Of a stretch of 64,000 bases of DNA, positions 9,548 to 17,670 are shown one piece after another. The stretch covers positions 62,001 through 126,000 of the forward strand of contig JAJSAM010000052.1 of assembly GCA_024274785.1 (NCBI GenBank). The letters run 5' to 3'. Position 1 is the first letter of the stretch. Every line of letters starts with the position of its first letter. A model generated the notes under the pieces. The model did no database searches. It saw only the letters and a list, made by a program, of their open reading frames with translations, and was not told the DNA's origin. Position numbers and translations under genes: made by a program. This DNA is from Planctomycetota bacterium. GTDB lineage: Bacteria; Planctomycetota; JAJSAM01.

Positions 9548-10252
9548 ATGGAAGACGCCTTCCTGGTCTGTTTTTTCACCGGGCTGTTCTTCACCGTCGT
9601 CACGGCTTTCCTGGCCGGTGTCGCGGGAGGGCACGACCATCCCGGCCCCGGCACCTCCGCGGATGTCGATGCCGCCGACTTCGATGCCGCCGACTTCGAT
9701 GCCGCCGATTTCGATGCCGGTGACCTGGATGTCGGCCATGCGGAGGCGAGCCCCAGCGCTGAATTCGACATGGGCCACGACTTCGACCACGCCATCGCCG
9801 ATGCCGGTGGTGACGGTCACGTCGAAGTCGGTATCGGAGACGGCTTTCCGGGGCTCAGCCCCTGGTCTCCCACGGTGCTCAGCGCTTTCGTCAGCACTTT
9901 CGGCGCGGCGGGCTACCTGAGCATGACCGAGATGCAGGCGGGGATCCCCCTCAGCGTGCTCGCCGGACTCCTCGGGGGCTTCGCATTCTCCTTCTTCGTC
10001 TTCTGGAGCATGAACAAGCTCTTCGCCTCCCTGCAATCTTCGAGCGAGGTGAGGGTCTTCGCACTCAAGGGCGGAAGAGCGGAGATCATCACTCCCATCC
10101 CCGAGGGAGGCGTGGGTGAGATCTCCTACGTGGCCAGGGGTACCCGGCTCTCCGCTCCGGCGAGATCCGTCAGCGGAAAGGCAGTGGGGCGGGGCGCAAC
10201 CGTGAGAATCGCCAGAATCACCAGGACCGTCTATTACGTCAAACCTCTGTAG
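9548..10252 (+). CDS. NfeD/YuaF-like membrane protein with Asp-rich repeat
   Basis: The 234-residue protein has an N-terminal transmembrane helix (about residues 5-24), an acidic extracytoplasmic loop, two further helices (about 115-170) and a C-terminal region of about 75 residues. The last part (GGRAEIITPIPEGGVGEISY...) has the glycine-rich beta pattern of the NfeD OB fold. NfeD-type proteins partner flotillins in membrane microdomains, and flotillin is the next gene, 11 bases downstream. The start at 9548 is preceded by GGAGG; an in-frame ATG/GTG 42 bases upstream is less likely. The loop carries three perfect copies of the pentapeptide DAADF and is rich in Asp and His (HDHP, MGHDFDH), which suggests metal binding. 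Confidence 0.75.
   Translation: MEDAFLVCFFTGLFFTVVTAFLAGVAGGHDHPGPGTSADVDAADFDAADFDAADFDAGDLDVGHAEASPSAEFDMGHDFDHAIADAGGDGHVEVGIGDGFPGLSPWSPTVLSAFVSTFGAAGYLSMTEMQAGIPLSVLAGLLGGFAFSFFVFWSMNKLFASLQSSSEVRVFALKGGRAEIITPIPEGGVGEISYVARGTRLSAPARSVSGKAVGRGATVRIARITRTVYYVKPL
9668..9727 (+). repeat. 15-bp tandem repeat inside the NfeD-like gene
   Basis: Three near-perfect copies of a 15-base unit (GATGCCGCCGACTTC) are followed by a degenerate fourth. They encode DAADF-DAADF-DAADF-DAGDL. The unit is in frame, so copy-number change would alter only loop length. Confidence 0.85.
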
Positions 10253-10263
10253 GGAGAGAAATC

Positions 10264-11793
10264 ATGGATTGGATGATCGCGGAAGGGCTGATCAACTCGG
10301 TCACCATCTCACTGGGACTCGTGGCGTTGCTGGTGTTCATCGCCATCATCTGGGCGAGCCGTTTTACGAAGGTGGGGCCGAACGAGGTGCTCGTCATCTC
10401 CGGTCGCCGGCACAAGGGACGCGACATTGAAGGGCGGTCGGTGGTCCGCGGTTTTCGCATGGTGAAGGGGGGCGGAACTTTCGTCTGGCCGGTGATCGAG
10501 AAGGTGGACATCCTCTCTCTCGAGCTCCTGACCATCGACGTCAAGACCCCCGAGGTCTACACCCAGCTCGGTGTGCCGGTCATGGTGGACGGCGTGGCCC
10601 AGATCAAGGTCAAGGGCGACGACATCTCCATCGCCGTGGCCTCCGAGCAGTATCTCTCCAAAGGCAAGAACGACGTGACCAGGATCGCCCTCCAGACCCT
10701 CGAGGGGCACCTGCGCGCCATCCTCGGAACGATGACCGTCGAAGAGATCTATCAGAACCGGGACTCCTTCGCCACCAAGGTGCAGGAGGTGGCGGCCGGC
10801 GACATGGCCTCGATGGGGCTGAACATCGTCTCGTTCACCATTCGGGACATCCGGGACAATGAGGGCTACCTCGACGCTCTCGGTAAGCCGCGGACCGCCG
10901 CGGTGAAGCGGGACGCCGTCATCGGGCAGGCCGAAGCCGACCGTGACGCCACCATCAAGTCCGCCGAGGCCAACCAGGCCGGGCAGGTGGCGAAGTACCA
11001 GGCGCAGACCAGGATCGCCGAGGCCAACCGGGACTACGAGATGGAGGCCGCCGACTACCAGGCGTCCATCAACGAGCGCAAGGCCGAGGCGGACCTTGCC
11101 TACGACCTGCAGCGGTTCAAGTCGAGCCAGATGGTGAAGAAGGAGGAAGTCGCGGTCGAGGTGATCGAGAAGCAGGAGCGAATCAAGGTCCAGGAGCAGG
11201 AGATCCTTCGCAAGGAGAAGGACCTCGACGCATCGGTGATCAAGCCGGCGGTCGCGGAGCGGGAGCGGATCCAGAACCTCGCCGACGCCGAGCGGTACAA
11301 GCTCGAGGCCGAGGCCCAGGGCGCTGCCGAGGCCACCAAGGCGCGCGGTTTCGCGGAGGCGGAGGTCGTGACGCGTCAGGGGACCGCCGACGCCGATGCG
11401 GACAAGGCCAAGGGACTGGCACGCGCCGAGGTCATCAAGGCTCAGGGTGAGTCCGAAGCCGAGGCGATGAAGAAGAAGGCCGACTCCTGGAAGGAGTACT
11501 CCGAGGCGGCCGTCATCCAGATGCTGGTCGAGGCGTTGCCGGAGATCACAAAAAACATCTCCGAGCCGTTGTCCAAGACCGAGAAGATCGTCATCGTCAA
11601 CTCCGGCGGAGCGGGGGGCGCGGGCGCCAGCAAGGTGACCCAGGACGTGGCCGACATCGTCGCTCAGCTTCCTCCGGTGATCGAGTCCCTCTCCGGGATC
11701 GACCTGAAGAAGCTGATCAGCAAGGTCCCCGGCATGGTCGAGCGGTCGGACGCCCCGAAGGATGCAGGCGGGGATGACAAGAAGAAGGCGTAG
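10264..11793 (+). CDS. Flotillin (SPFH domain, YqiK/FloT type)
   Basis: The 509-residue protein has one N-terminal membrane helix (about residues 12-33). An SPFH/band-7 domain follows (TKVGPNEVLVISG... to about residue 210). A long coiled-coil region rich in Ala and Glu, with repeated EA pairs (IAEANRDYEMEAADY, RGFAEAEVVTRQGTADADAD), is typical of flotillins. The C-terminus is Lys-rich. Flotillins scaffold cholesterol- or hopanoid-like lipid microdomains at the inner membrane. AGGGAGAG lies before the ATG. The gene is sandwiched between the NfeD-like gene and a carbonic anhydrase gene, with 11- and 3-base gaps, so the three are surely co-transcribed. Confidence 0.92.
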   Translation: MDWMIAEGLINSVTISLGLVALLVFIAIIWASRFTKVGPNEVLVISGRRHKGRDIEGRSVVRGFRMVKGGGTFVWPVIEKVDILSLELLTIDVKTPEVYTQLGVPVMVDGVAQIKVKGDDISIAVASEQYLSKGKNDVTRIALQTLEGHLRAILGTMTVEEIYQNRDSFATKVQEVAAGDMASMGLNIVSFTIRDIRDNEGYLDALGKPRTAAVKRDAVIGQAEADRDATIKSAEANQAGQVAKYQAQTRIAEANRDYEMEAADYQASINERKAEADLAYDLQRFKSSQMVKKEEVAVEVIEKQERIKVQEQEILRKEKDLDASVIKPAVAERERIQNLADAERYKLEAEAQGAAEATKARGFAEAEVVTRQGTADADADKAKGLARAEVIKAQGESEAEAMKKKADSWKEYSEAAVIQMLVEALPEITKNISEPLSKTEKIVIVNSGGAGGAGASKVTQDVADIVAQLPPVIESLSGIDLKKLISKVPGMVERSDAPKDAGGDDKKKA

Positions 11794-11796
11794 CCG

Positions 11797-12669
11797 ATGG
11801 GTGAACCGCGCGACACCCTGCTGCACGAGGTTCTCCTGGCGAACCGGCAACATCTGGCCGGTTCGCCGGTGCCCCGGCCGACCTCGCTCGGCGAGAAGAG
11901 CCTGCTCGTCATCACCTGTATGGACCCTCGCCTGACCGCGCTGCTTCCGGCGGTCATGGGCGTCGCGTCCGATGAGATGATCCAGATTCGCAATGCCGGG
12001 AATCGCGCACTCGATCCCGAACGTGACCCGGTGCGCTCGGCGGTGGCCGCGATCGTGCTCGGCCTGGCTGACGAGGTCTTCGTCATCGGCCACACCGACT
12101 GCCGGATGTGCGGGTCCACGACGGTCGACGTCCTCGACGGGATGAAAGCCCGGGGTCTTTCTCGCGAGGCCTTCGGCTCGAAGGACGTCCGGGCGTGGTT
12201 CGGCCTGATCGCCAGCGAGCGATCGAATACGATGGAGGCGGCGAAGGTGATGCGGGAGAGTCCGCTGCTGCCACCAGGCATCCCGCTCCACGCGCTGCTC
12301 GTGGATACCGCCACCGGCCGGCTCGACCTGCTTTCGGAGGGATACACCCGGGCGGCGATCGCGGCACCGTCGACCCCCGTCTCGACCGGCCCTATCGAGA
12401 TGTTCGAGCCTCCGGAGAGCTCGTTCGATCCCGGAATGGCCGCTGTCTTCGAGAGTATCGCGCCGGAGAAGCCGCCTGCCCCGGCGCGTCCCGTGCCGCC
12501 CCCGAAACTGCCACCTCCGCCACCGGAGCCGGCGCACCCCGCGCCGCCCCCCCCGCCCCCCCCGCGAGCAAGATCCGCCCCCGCTCCGAAGCCCCGGTCC
12601 GAGCCGGCCTCTCCCTTCGAGCGGGCGGAAGATGTGCTGGAGCGGCTGATGAAACGCCGCAGGCGGTAG
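11797..12669 (+). CDS. Beta-type carbonic anhydrase with proline-rich C-terminal tail
   Basis: The first about 190 residues form a beta-carbonic anhydrase, which interconverts CO2 and bicarbonate. CMDPR gives the zinc ligand Cys41 and the Asp43-Arg45 dyad. HTDCRMC gives the ligands His99 and Cys102. The core is short, as in small type II or archaeal-like forms. A tail of about 100 residues follows, made of Pro runs (from about 12481), Ala and basic residues, and ends in MKRRRR. Such a tail is not part of the enzyme fold and could bind a partner or anchor the enzyme. The gene starts 3 bases after the flotillin stop, so the anhydrase may be recruited to flotillin microdomains. That link is an inference from gene order. 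Confidence 0.88.
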   Translation: MGEPRDTLLHEVLLANRQHLAGSPVPRPTSLGEKSLLVITCMDPRLTALLPAVMGVASDEMIQIRNAGNRALDPERDPVRSAVAAIVLGLADEVFVIGHTDCRMCGSTTVDVLDGMKARGLSREAFGSKDVRAWFGLIASERSNTMEAAKVMRESPLLPPGIPLHALLVDTATGRLDLLSEGYTRAAIAAPSTPVSTGPIEMFEPPESSFDPGMAAVFESIAPEKPPAPARPVPPPKLPPPPPEPAHPAPPPPPPPRARSAPAPKPRSEPASPFERAEDVLERLMKRRRR

Positions 12670-12871
12670 GTCCGGCCAGGGCGTATCAAGCCGACTCTGG
12701 CGGAGCAACATCACGCGCAGGGCGAAACCGCCCTCGGAGGATCGGGTGCCGTCCCGACCTGAGCGATCTATCCGGTTCCGTCACCGTTCGAATGTCCCGG
12801 AATCCCCCCTGGGGCACTGTTAAGCTATAGTCCTCGGAGTTGTGTGCCTGGCTTCTCAACCGGAGGACCCC

Positions 12872-14473
12872 ATGAACCTCTCGCGCGTACTCTCCATCGG
12901 ACTCCTCGCCGCCTTCCTCTTCGCCGGGACGGCGGGCGCGGGGACCGAAGTCATGGAGATCGACCCCCTCGCCGACAAGGACCTCTACCACTTCAAGAAG
13001 GAGGGCCCGGGCAAGTGGACGATCGACGATACCTCTGACGACATCCACACATTGATCGTCTGCCCGAAAAGCAAGGCGGATACCGGTCTCTTGTTCATCA
13101 AGCGGAGGTTCACGAACGGGTTCCGCTTCACGATGGATGTGACCGGGGGCTCCAGGTACAAGGGCCTCGAGTTCTACCTGGTGCCGCCAGAGGGGGATCG
13201 GATCCTCGTGCCCTTCAAGAAGCGCGGGCTGGCGAAGAAGGGCTGGCACCGCTTCATGTTCACCCTCGAGAAGGGCAGGGCCCAGGTGCGGATCGACGAC
13301 GACAAGGGGGAATCGGTCCAGGTCGAGGAGGGCCCCGAGTACACCTTCGCCATCAAGCTCACCAGGCGGAGCGAGGCGATTTTCCGCAAGCCGATGCTCA
13401 AGTTCCTGGTGGTCTCCAGGGCGCAGGAGCAACCGAAGGACGGATTCGTCCGGATCTTCGACGGCAAGAGCATCGAAGGATGGGTCATGGCCTCGGAAGG
13501 TCCCGAGTTCCAGAATGCCTTCAAGGTCGCCGACCAGCGGATCGAGGGGAGACTCCCGCAGGGCCCCCGGAACTTCGGGCGCTTCGTCTACACCGGCGTC
13601 GTCTTCCGCGATCACGTGTTCCGGTTCAAGGCCAGTGCGGATACCCGCGGCCTCCACCTCTGGGCGGGTCCCAAGCGCGAGTGGGTGCCGGCCATCGACG
13701 ACTACTTCGATCGCGACAAGGACTGGAACCAGGTGGAGTGGGAGTCGAAGGGCCAGAAGGTGACCCTGAGGATCGACGGCCGGGAGGTCTGGCAGGCGAA
13801 GATCGATGCGCCCCAGAATTATGCTCCTCAGTTCTGGCTGATCCCCGGAGGCAAGTGCACGATCCGTGACATCCAGGTCAAGGGGCAGGTGGTGCAGAAT
13901 ACGGCGATCTGGCAGAAGCATGCGGAGGAGAGCGGCGCGGATGCCGGCGGCCGGTTCGGAGGAAGAGGAAACGACCAGCCGCATCCCGGCGCCGGTGCGG
14001 GAGCGGGAGGGCTCGAGGGCGGGCGGAAGATCTTCAACGGTTCCGACCTGACCGACTGGGGAGGCCGGCCGGACGGAGCCTGGACGGTCGAGGACGGCAA
14101 GATCATCGGTCTGACCCTGGACCAGGCCAACCCCGCGGAGTTGATCTATCGGAAATTCGTCTTCACGAACTACCGCGTACTGTTCAAGGTTCAGCGCGGC
14201 ACCGTGGGCGCGAAGTTCATCGCCCGCCTGATCCCCCCCGCCGACCAGAAGGCCGGCGCGGAGAAGAAGCCGAACGCGGTGGATATCAAGGACGAGTGGG
14301 TCGGGGACAAGGAGTGGAACGACTTCGAGATCACCGCCACCGGCGACAACCTCGTGATCAAGGTGAACGGCAAGCAGGTCCACTCCGTCACAATCTACAA
14401 GGATCGGGGCTTCTTCGGCTTCATGATCGGGCCGAACTCGGCCATCGGGCTCACCGAGATCGTCCTCGAGTGA
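12872..14473 (+). CDS. Exported DUF1080 (LamG/3-keto-disaccharide hydrolase-like) multidomain protein
   Basis: The 533-residue protein starts at an ATG with GGAGG six bases upstream and has a signal peptide (residues 1-24, cleavage near AGA-GT). Three concanavalin-like beta-sandwich units are visible. The first, degenerate, spans about residues 30-185. The second starts at VRIFDGKSIEGW (about 193). The third starts at KIFNGSDLTDWGG (about 385), after a Gly-rich linker. The pattern [IL]F[DN]G..[IL]..W, followed by W.VEDG.I and a late FFGFMIGPNS.I, is the DUF1080 signature. Family members are secreted and bind or cleave sugars; planctomycete genomes hold many. A -10-like TATAGT (12826-12831) lies upstream without a clear -35. 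The gene is convergent with the kinase gene. Confidence 0.8.
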   Translation: MNLSRVLSIGLLAAFLFAGTAGAGTEVMEIDPLADKDLYHFKKEGPGKWTIDDTSDDIHTLIVCPKSKADTGLLFIKRRFTNGFRFTMDVTGGSRYKGLEFYLVPPEGDRILVPFKKRGLAKKGWHRFMFTLEKGRAQVRIDDDKGESVQVEEGPEYTFAIKLTRRSEAIFRKPMLKFLVVSRAQEQPKDGFVRIFDGKSIEGWVMASEGPEFQNAFKVADQRIEGRLPQGPRNFGRFVYTGVVFRDHVFRFKASADTRGLHLWAGPKREWVPAIDDYFDRDKDWNQVEWESKGQKVTLRIDGREVWQAKIDAPQNYAPQFWLIPGGKCTIRDIQVKGQVVQNTAIWQKHAEESGADAGGRFGGRGNDQPHPGAGAGAGGLEGGRKIFNGSDLTDWGGRPDGAWTVEDGKIIGLTLDQANPAELIYRKFVFTNYRVLFKVQRGTVGAKFIARLIPPADQKAGAEKKPNAVDIKDEWVGDKEWNDFEITATGDNLVIKVNGKQVHSVTIYKDRGFFGFMIGPNSAIGLTEIVLE

Positions 14474-14503
14474 TCCCATCTCCGGTTCCCGCGGCGGGTG
14501 GCG

Positions 14504-16822
14504 CTACCTCCGCAGGAACCGGTGGATGAACTCCCGGGCATGCGGCGGGGCCTTGTTCTCCTTCAGCAGTTCCGCAACGGCCTCGAAGGCTTCCCGGGAC
14601 CGGCCTTCGCGGGCCAGGCAGCCGGCGAGTCCGATGCGGGCCATGGGATCGCCGGGGGAACGTTCGAGGGTCCACTCGAACTGGGACCGGGCTTCCGCGA
14701 TCGCCTCGATCGCCTCGGCCCCGCCCTCCCACGACTCCGGCCGGGCCAGGATCGTCAGACCGAGGACCGCTCGCACCTGGGGGTTGTCGGGTCGCAGCGC
14801 CTGGGCGATCCGGGCATGCAGGAGACTCAGTTCCGCGTTTCCGACGGGGTGCCGAAGTCCCGTCATGGCAGTGCGGAAATGGAGCCAGAAGTCGCCCGGA
14901 TGCATCCTGGCGCCCCGCTTGAGGACCTCGAGCGCGGCCGTTCCATCGTCCTGCTCCGGCGGTCCGGTCAAGGCGTGAGCCAGCAGCAGGATGCTCTCCG
15001 GCGGGCGGGGCGTGCGGGTGAGTGAAGCGGCCAGGCTCGTCAGGAGATCGCGGTCGTGATTGAGCATGGCCAGTCGAAGCTTCTGGCGCCAGGGATCGGG
15101 GTCCACCTCATTGGCGCTCTCGATCAGCTTCCGGGCTACCTCGGGCTCGACCCGGTGTCTCGATGCCCAGTCGTCGATGGCGCGTACCAGGCGCTCCACC
15201 GTCTCCGGTGAGAAGGCCCGGAGCCCGGCGGCGATCTCGTCCACGGATGCCGACTGAAAGTCGATCCCGATGGCCTGGAACCCCTCGGTGTAGCTCTCTT
15301 CCGCCCGCCGGAGATCCACGTCCTCCCGGAAACGGACGGCCTCGATCCCGCGGAGAAGATCCTCCTCTTTCGCCCGGGTCTGGTACTCCCGCAAGCGAGT
15401 GTCCACAAGTTGGCGGGTTCCGGGCTCGACCGCCCGCGTGTGGAGCCGCGTTTCCGCACGGCGAACCGTGTCCACCGCGTGGTTCCAGTTGCCGGACTCC
15501 GCGAAATTCTTCGCCATGAGGAGGATCGAGGTCACCTCCCGGCTCGTCGCGGTCAGCGCCGCCTGGCGCTTCGCCCGCAGGTGGAAGTAGGATCCGCCTC
15601 CCAGGATGACCGCCAGGACCACCGAGATGCCGAGACCGATCGCCAGACGTTTGGCCCGTCTCTCCGACTGCGCCCGCGCTTTCTCCTCCGCCGCCTTGAG
15701 TTCTGCCTCGCGGGCCCGGGTCTCCAGTGAAGACAGGTAGGTGGAGATCCTCTTCGCCACTTCTCCCGCGTCGCGGGGGCGCTCCAGGCGGGAGGCTCGC
15801 AGGCAGTCCGCGGCGATCTCCTTCAAGTCGTCGTCGGCGCTGCTCTCCTCGACCCGCCGCCAGGTTTCGCCCAGGTCACCGCGCGTGATGGCCTGGGCCA
15901 GCCCACCCGAAAGATCGCCGACATAGGTCGGCTGCCCGGTGAGGATTTCCGCGAGAATTCCCCCCAGACAGAAGACGTCGGTACGCTCGTCGATGGCCTC
16001 GGTGTCCCCGAGAATCTGCTCCGGAGCCATGTATGCGGGGGTCCCGATCGCGGACCCCGCCATCGTCTCCGTCCCGCCGGGGCCGCTGCGGACGGTCAGA
16101 ACGTCGTTTTCCCGGCGGGCGCGCTGCTCGTCCGCAACGCCTCCATGCAGGAGGACCTTGGCGCATCCCCAGTCGATGACCTGAACTTCGCCGAAGGTGC
16201 CGACCATGACGTTGGCGGGCTTCAGGTCTCGATGCACCACTCCCCGGGAGTGAGCGTAGGCCATGGTCTGACAGACCTGCTCGAAGATCCGGAGATAGCG
16301 CCGCCGATCCTCCGCCAGGTCCGCGCGATCGGAAAGGAGTGCGGAGAGGGTCCGCCCCTGGATGAGCTTCATCGTGAAATAGGGACGGTCGTTTCCGAGC
16401 AGACCCAGCTCGTAGACCGGCACGATCCCCGGATGCTGGAGCTGGCCGCCGATCTGCGCTTCCTCGATGAACCGGGAGATGTCGGCTTCGCGGCGATCGT
16501 CCCGCTCGGGCAGGACCTTCATTGCCACGTCGCGGCCGAGGTCGGAATCGCGAGCCTGCAGGACGATTCCCAGACCGCCACGCGCGATTTCGCCGAGTAC
16601 CTGGTATCGCCCGTGCTTCCCGGCGGGCACCTCTTCGCTTCCTCCGGTACGAACGAGCGGGAGTTCCTCTCTCACCGAAATCTGACGAAGGAGCACGGGA
16701 TGGGGAGGGCCACTTTTCAGCTTGAGCCGCCCGAGAACGCTGTCATCGACCGGCGCGCGCCGGCCGGCGAAAGCCCGCTCCATGGCGTCATCCCAGCGAC
16801 TCTCTTCACGGGCCTCGCTCAA
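14504..16822 (-). CDS. Membrane-anchored Ser/Thr protein kinase with TPR-like C-terminal region
   Basis: The 772-residue protein starts with TTG, preceded by GGGAGG. Kinase motifs are the Gly loop EIARGGLGIV (about 78-87), catalytic Lys102 (VAMKVL), HRDLKPANVM (197-206), DWG at 217-219 instead of DFG, and the APE motif in YMAPEQ. DWG is common in planctomycete kinases and should keep the Mg-binding Asp. One transmembrane helix (about 389-407) separates the kinase from an extracytoplasmic alpha-helical region of about 360 residues. Its last third (EVLKRGARMHPGDFWLHF...) looks like TPR repeats. The kinase lies 63 bases downstream of the ECF-like sigma factor on the same strand and probably works with it in signalling. 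Confidence 0.88.
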   Translation of the reverse strand: MSEAREESRWDDAMERAFAGRRAPVDDSVLGRLKLKSGPPHPVLLRQISVREELPLVRTGGSEEVPAGKHGRYQVLGEIARGGLGIVLQARDSDLGRDVAMKVLPERDDRREADISRFIEEAQIGGQLQHPGIVPVYELGLLGNDRPYFTMKLIQGRTLSALLSDRADLAEDRRRYLRIFEQVCQTMAYAHSRGVVHRDLKPANVMVGTFGEVQVIDWGCAKVLLHGGVADEQRARRENDVLTVRSGPGGTETMAGSAIGTPAYMAPEQILGDTEAIDERTDVFCLGGILAEILTGQPTYVGDLSGGLAQAITRGDLGETWRRVEESSADDDLKEIAADCLRASRLERPRDAGEVAKRISTYLSSLETRAREAELKAAEEKARAQSERRAKRLAIGLGISVVLAVILGGGSYFHLRAKRQAALTATSREVTSILLMAKNFAESGNWNHAVDTVRRAETRLHTRAVEPGTRQLVDTRLREYQTRAKEEDLLRGIEAVRFREDVDLRRAEESYTEGFQAIGIDFQSASVDEIAAGLRAFSPETVERLVRAIDDWASRHRVEPEVARKLIESANEVDPDPWRQKLRLAMLNHDRDLLTSLAASLTRTPRPPESILLLAHALTGPPEQDDGTAALEVLKRGARMHPGDFWLHFRTAMTGLRHPVGNAELSLLHARIAQALRPDNPQVRAVLGLTILARPESWEGGAEAIEAIAEARSQFEWTLERSPGDPMARIGLAGCLAREGRSREAFEAVAELLKENKAPPHAREFIHRFLRR

Positions 16823-16885
16823 GGAGACCTCCCTTCAGAAGCTGACTCCGACGAGCGCGCGGTTTCGCCGCGGGATTTCCGGAAA

Positions 16886-17572
16886 TCACTCGATCAGGTC
16901 CAGCAGGGCCTGGCATTCCCGCTCGATTTCACCGGGCAGACCGGGGTGCTGGAAGGCGACTTCCTCCCGCAGCGCATCCTTGAACTCCTCCCGGGCGCGG
17001 GCGTACTGGTGGTGGGTCACCGACGCCTCCTCCTCCCACCGCCGGGCGATCTCCCGGATGGTCAGCCCCTCCGCGAAACGCAGGCGCAGCAACTCCACTC
17101 GCCGGAGAGCGGCCTCTCCCCGATCCGCCGCCGCCGCCTCCTGCCGGGCCACCGCGCGCCGGAGCAGCGTATCGACCCAGGCTCGGTCGAAGATGCGGGA
17201 GAGGCGGGCGTCCCTGGCCGGAAGAGCCTCCGGTTCGGCCGCGTGCGGGGGGGCGCGCTTGACCCGCTCCCTCGCCTGCCGCTCCTCATAGCGCAGCGCG
17301 ACATTTCGCACGACGGCGAAGAGGAACGTCCGGAACCTCCCCTGGTGGGAGGGATCCAGCCGGGAGAGGGCGCCATCGCCGCGGAGGCATTCCAGGAATA
17401 CATCCTGCACCGCGTCGTCGATCTGCTCGCGATGGCGCCCGGAGGCCCAGCGGGCGCCGAGGTACGCCCGGACCACCGGCAGGTAGGTGCCCGCAAAGTC
17501 CGTTCGGGCCCTGGCGTCCCCGACCGCCGCGTCCCTGATCAGAGTCCAGCAGGTTTCCTCGGGTTTGGACAC
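16886..17572 (-). CDS. ECF-like RNA polymerase sigma factor
   Basis: The 228-residue protein starts with GTG. Region 2 includes DDAVQDVFLECLRGDG and GRFRTFLFAVVRNVALRYEE. Region 4 contains the helix-turn-helix-like LLRLRFAEGLTIREIARRW, followed by ARAREEFKDAL. Together these mark an ECF-type sigma-70 factor. The linkage to a transmembrane Ser/Thr kinase gene downstream, with no anti-sigma factor, matches ECF groups thought to be controlled by phosphorylation. The gene is divergent from the RND efflux operon, with 98 bases between them. That gap holds an inverted repeat, so cross-regulation is possible but unproven. Confidence 0.85.
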   Translation of the reverse strand: MSKPEETCWTLIRDAAVGDARARTDFAGTYLPVVRAYLGARWASGRHREQIDDAVQDVFLECLRGDGALSRLDPSHQGRFRTFLFAVVRNVALRYEERQARERVKRAPPHAAEPEALPARDARLSRIFDRAWVDTLLRRAVARQEAAAADRGEAALRRVELLRLRFAEGLTIREIARRWEEEASVTHHQYARAREEFKDALREEVAFQHPGLPGEIERECQALLDLIE

Positions 17573-17625
17573 GGCTCGATTGTCGGGGTAGCCACGCGCA
17601 CGGCGAGAAATATCCGATTTTTCCC

Positions 17626-17639
17626 CCGCGAAACCGCGG
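17626..17639. promoter_or_regulatory. Inverted repeat in the sigma factor/efflux intergenic region
   Basis: CCGCG-AAAC-CGCGG is a perfect 5+5 dyad, 31 bases before the first efflux ATG and 54 bases before the sigma-factor start. It is a plausible operator for either gene. No clear -35/-10 pair was found around it. Confidence 0.25.
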
Positions 17640-17670
17640 ATCGGCCGGAGTCATCTGCATCGAGGACGAA

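Noticed and set aside
9350-10036. Minus-strand extension of the secreted protein frame
   Set aside because: It overlaps the NfeD-like gene, is low in real protein character, and the start at 9349 has a strong ribosome site and signal peptide.
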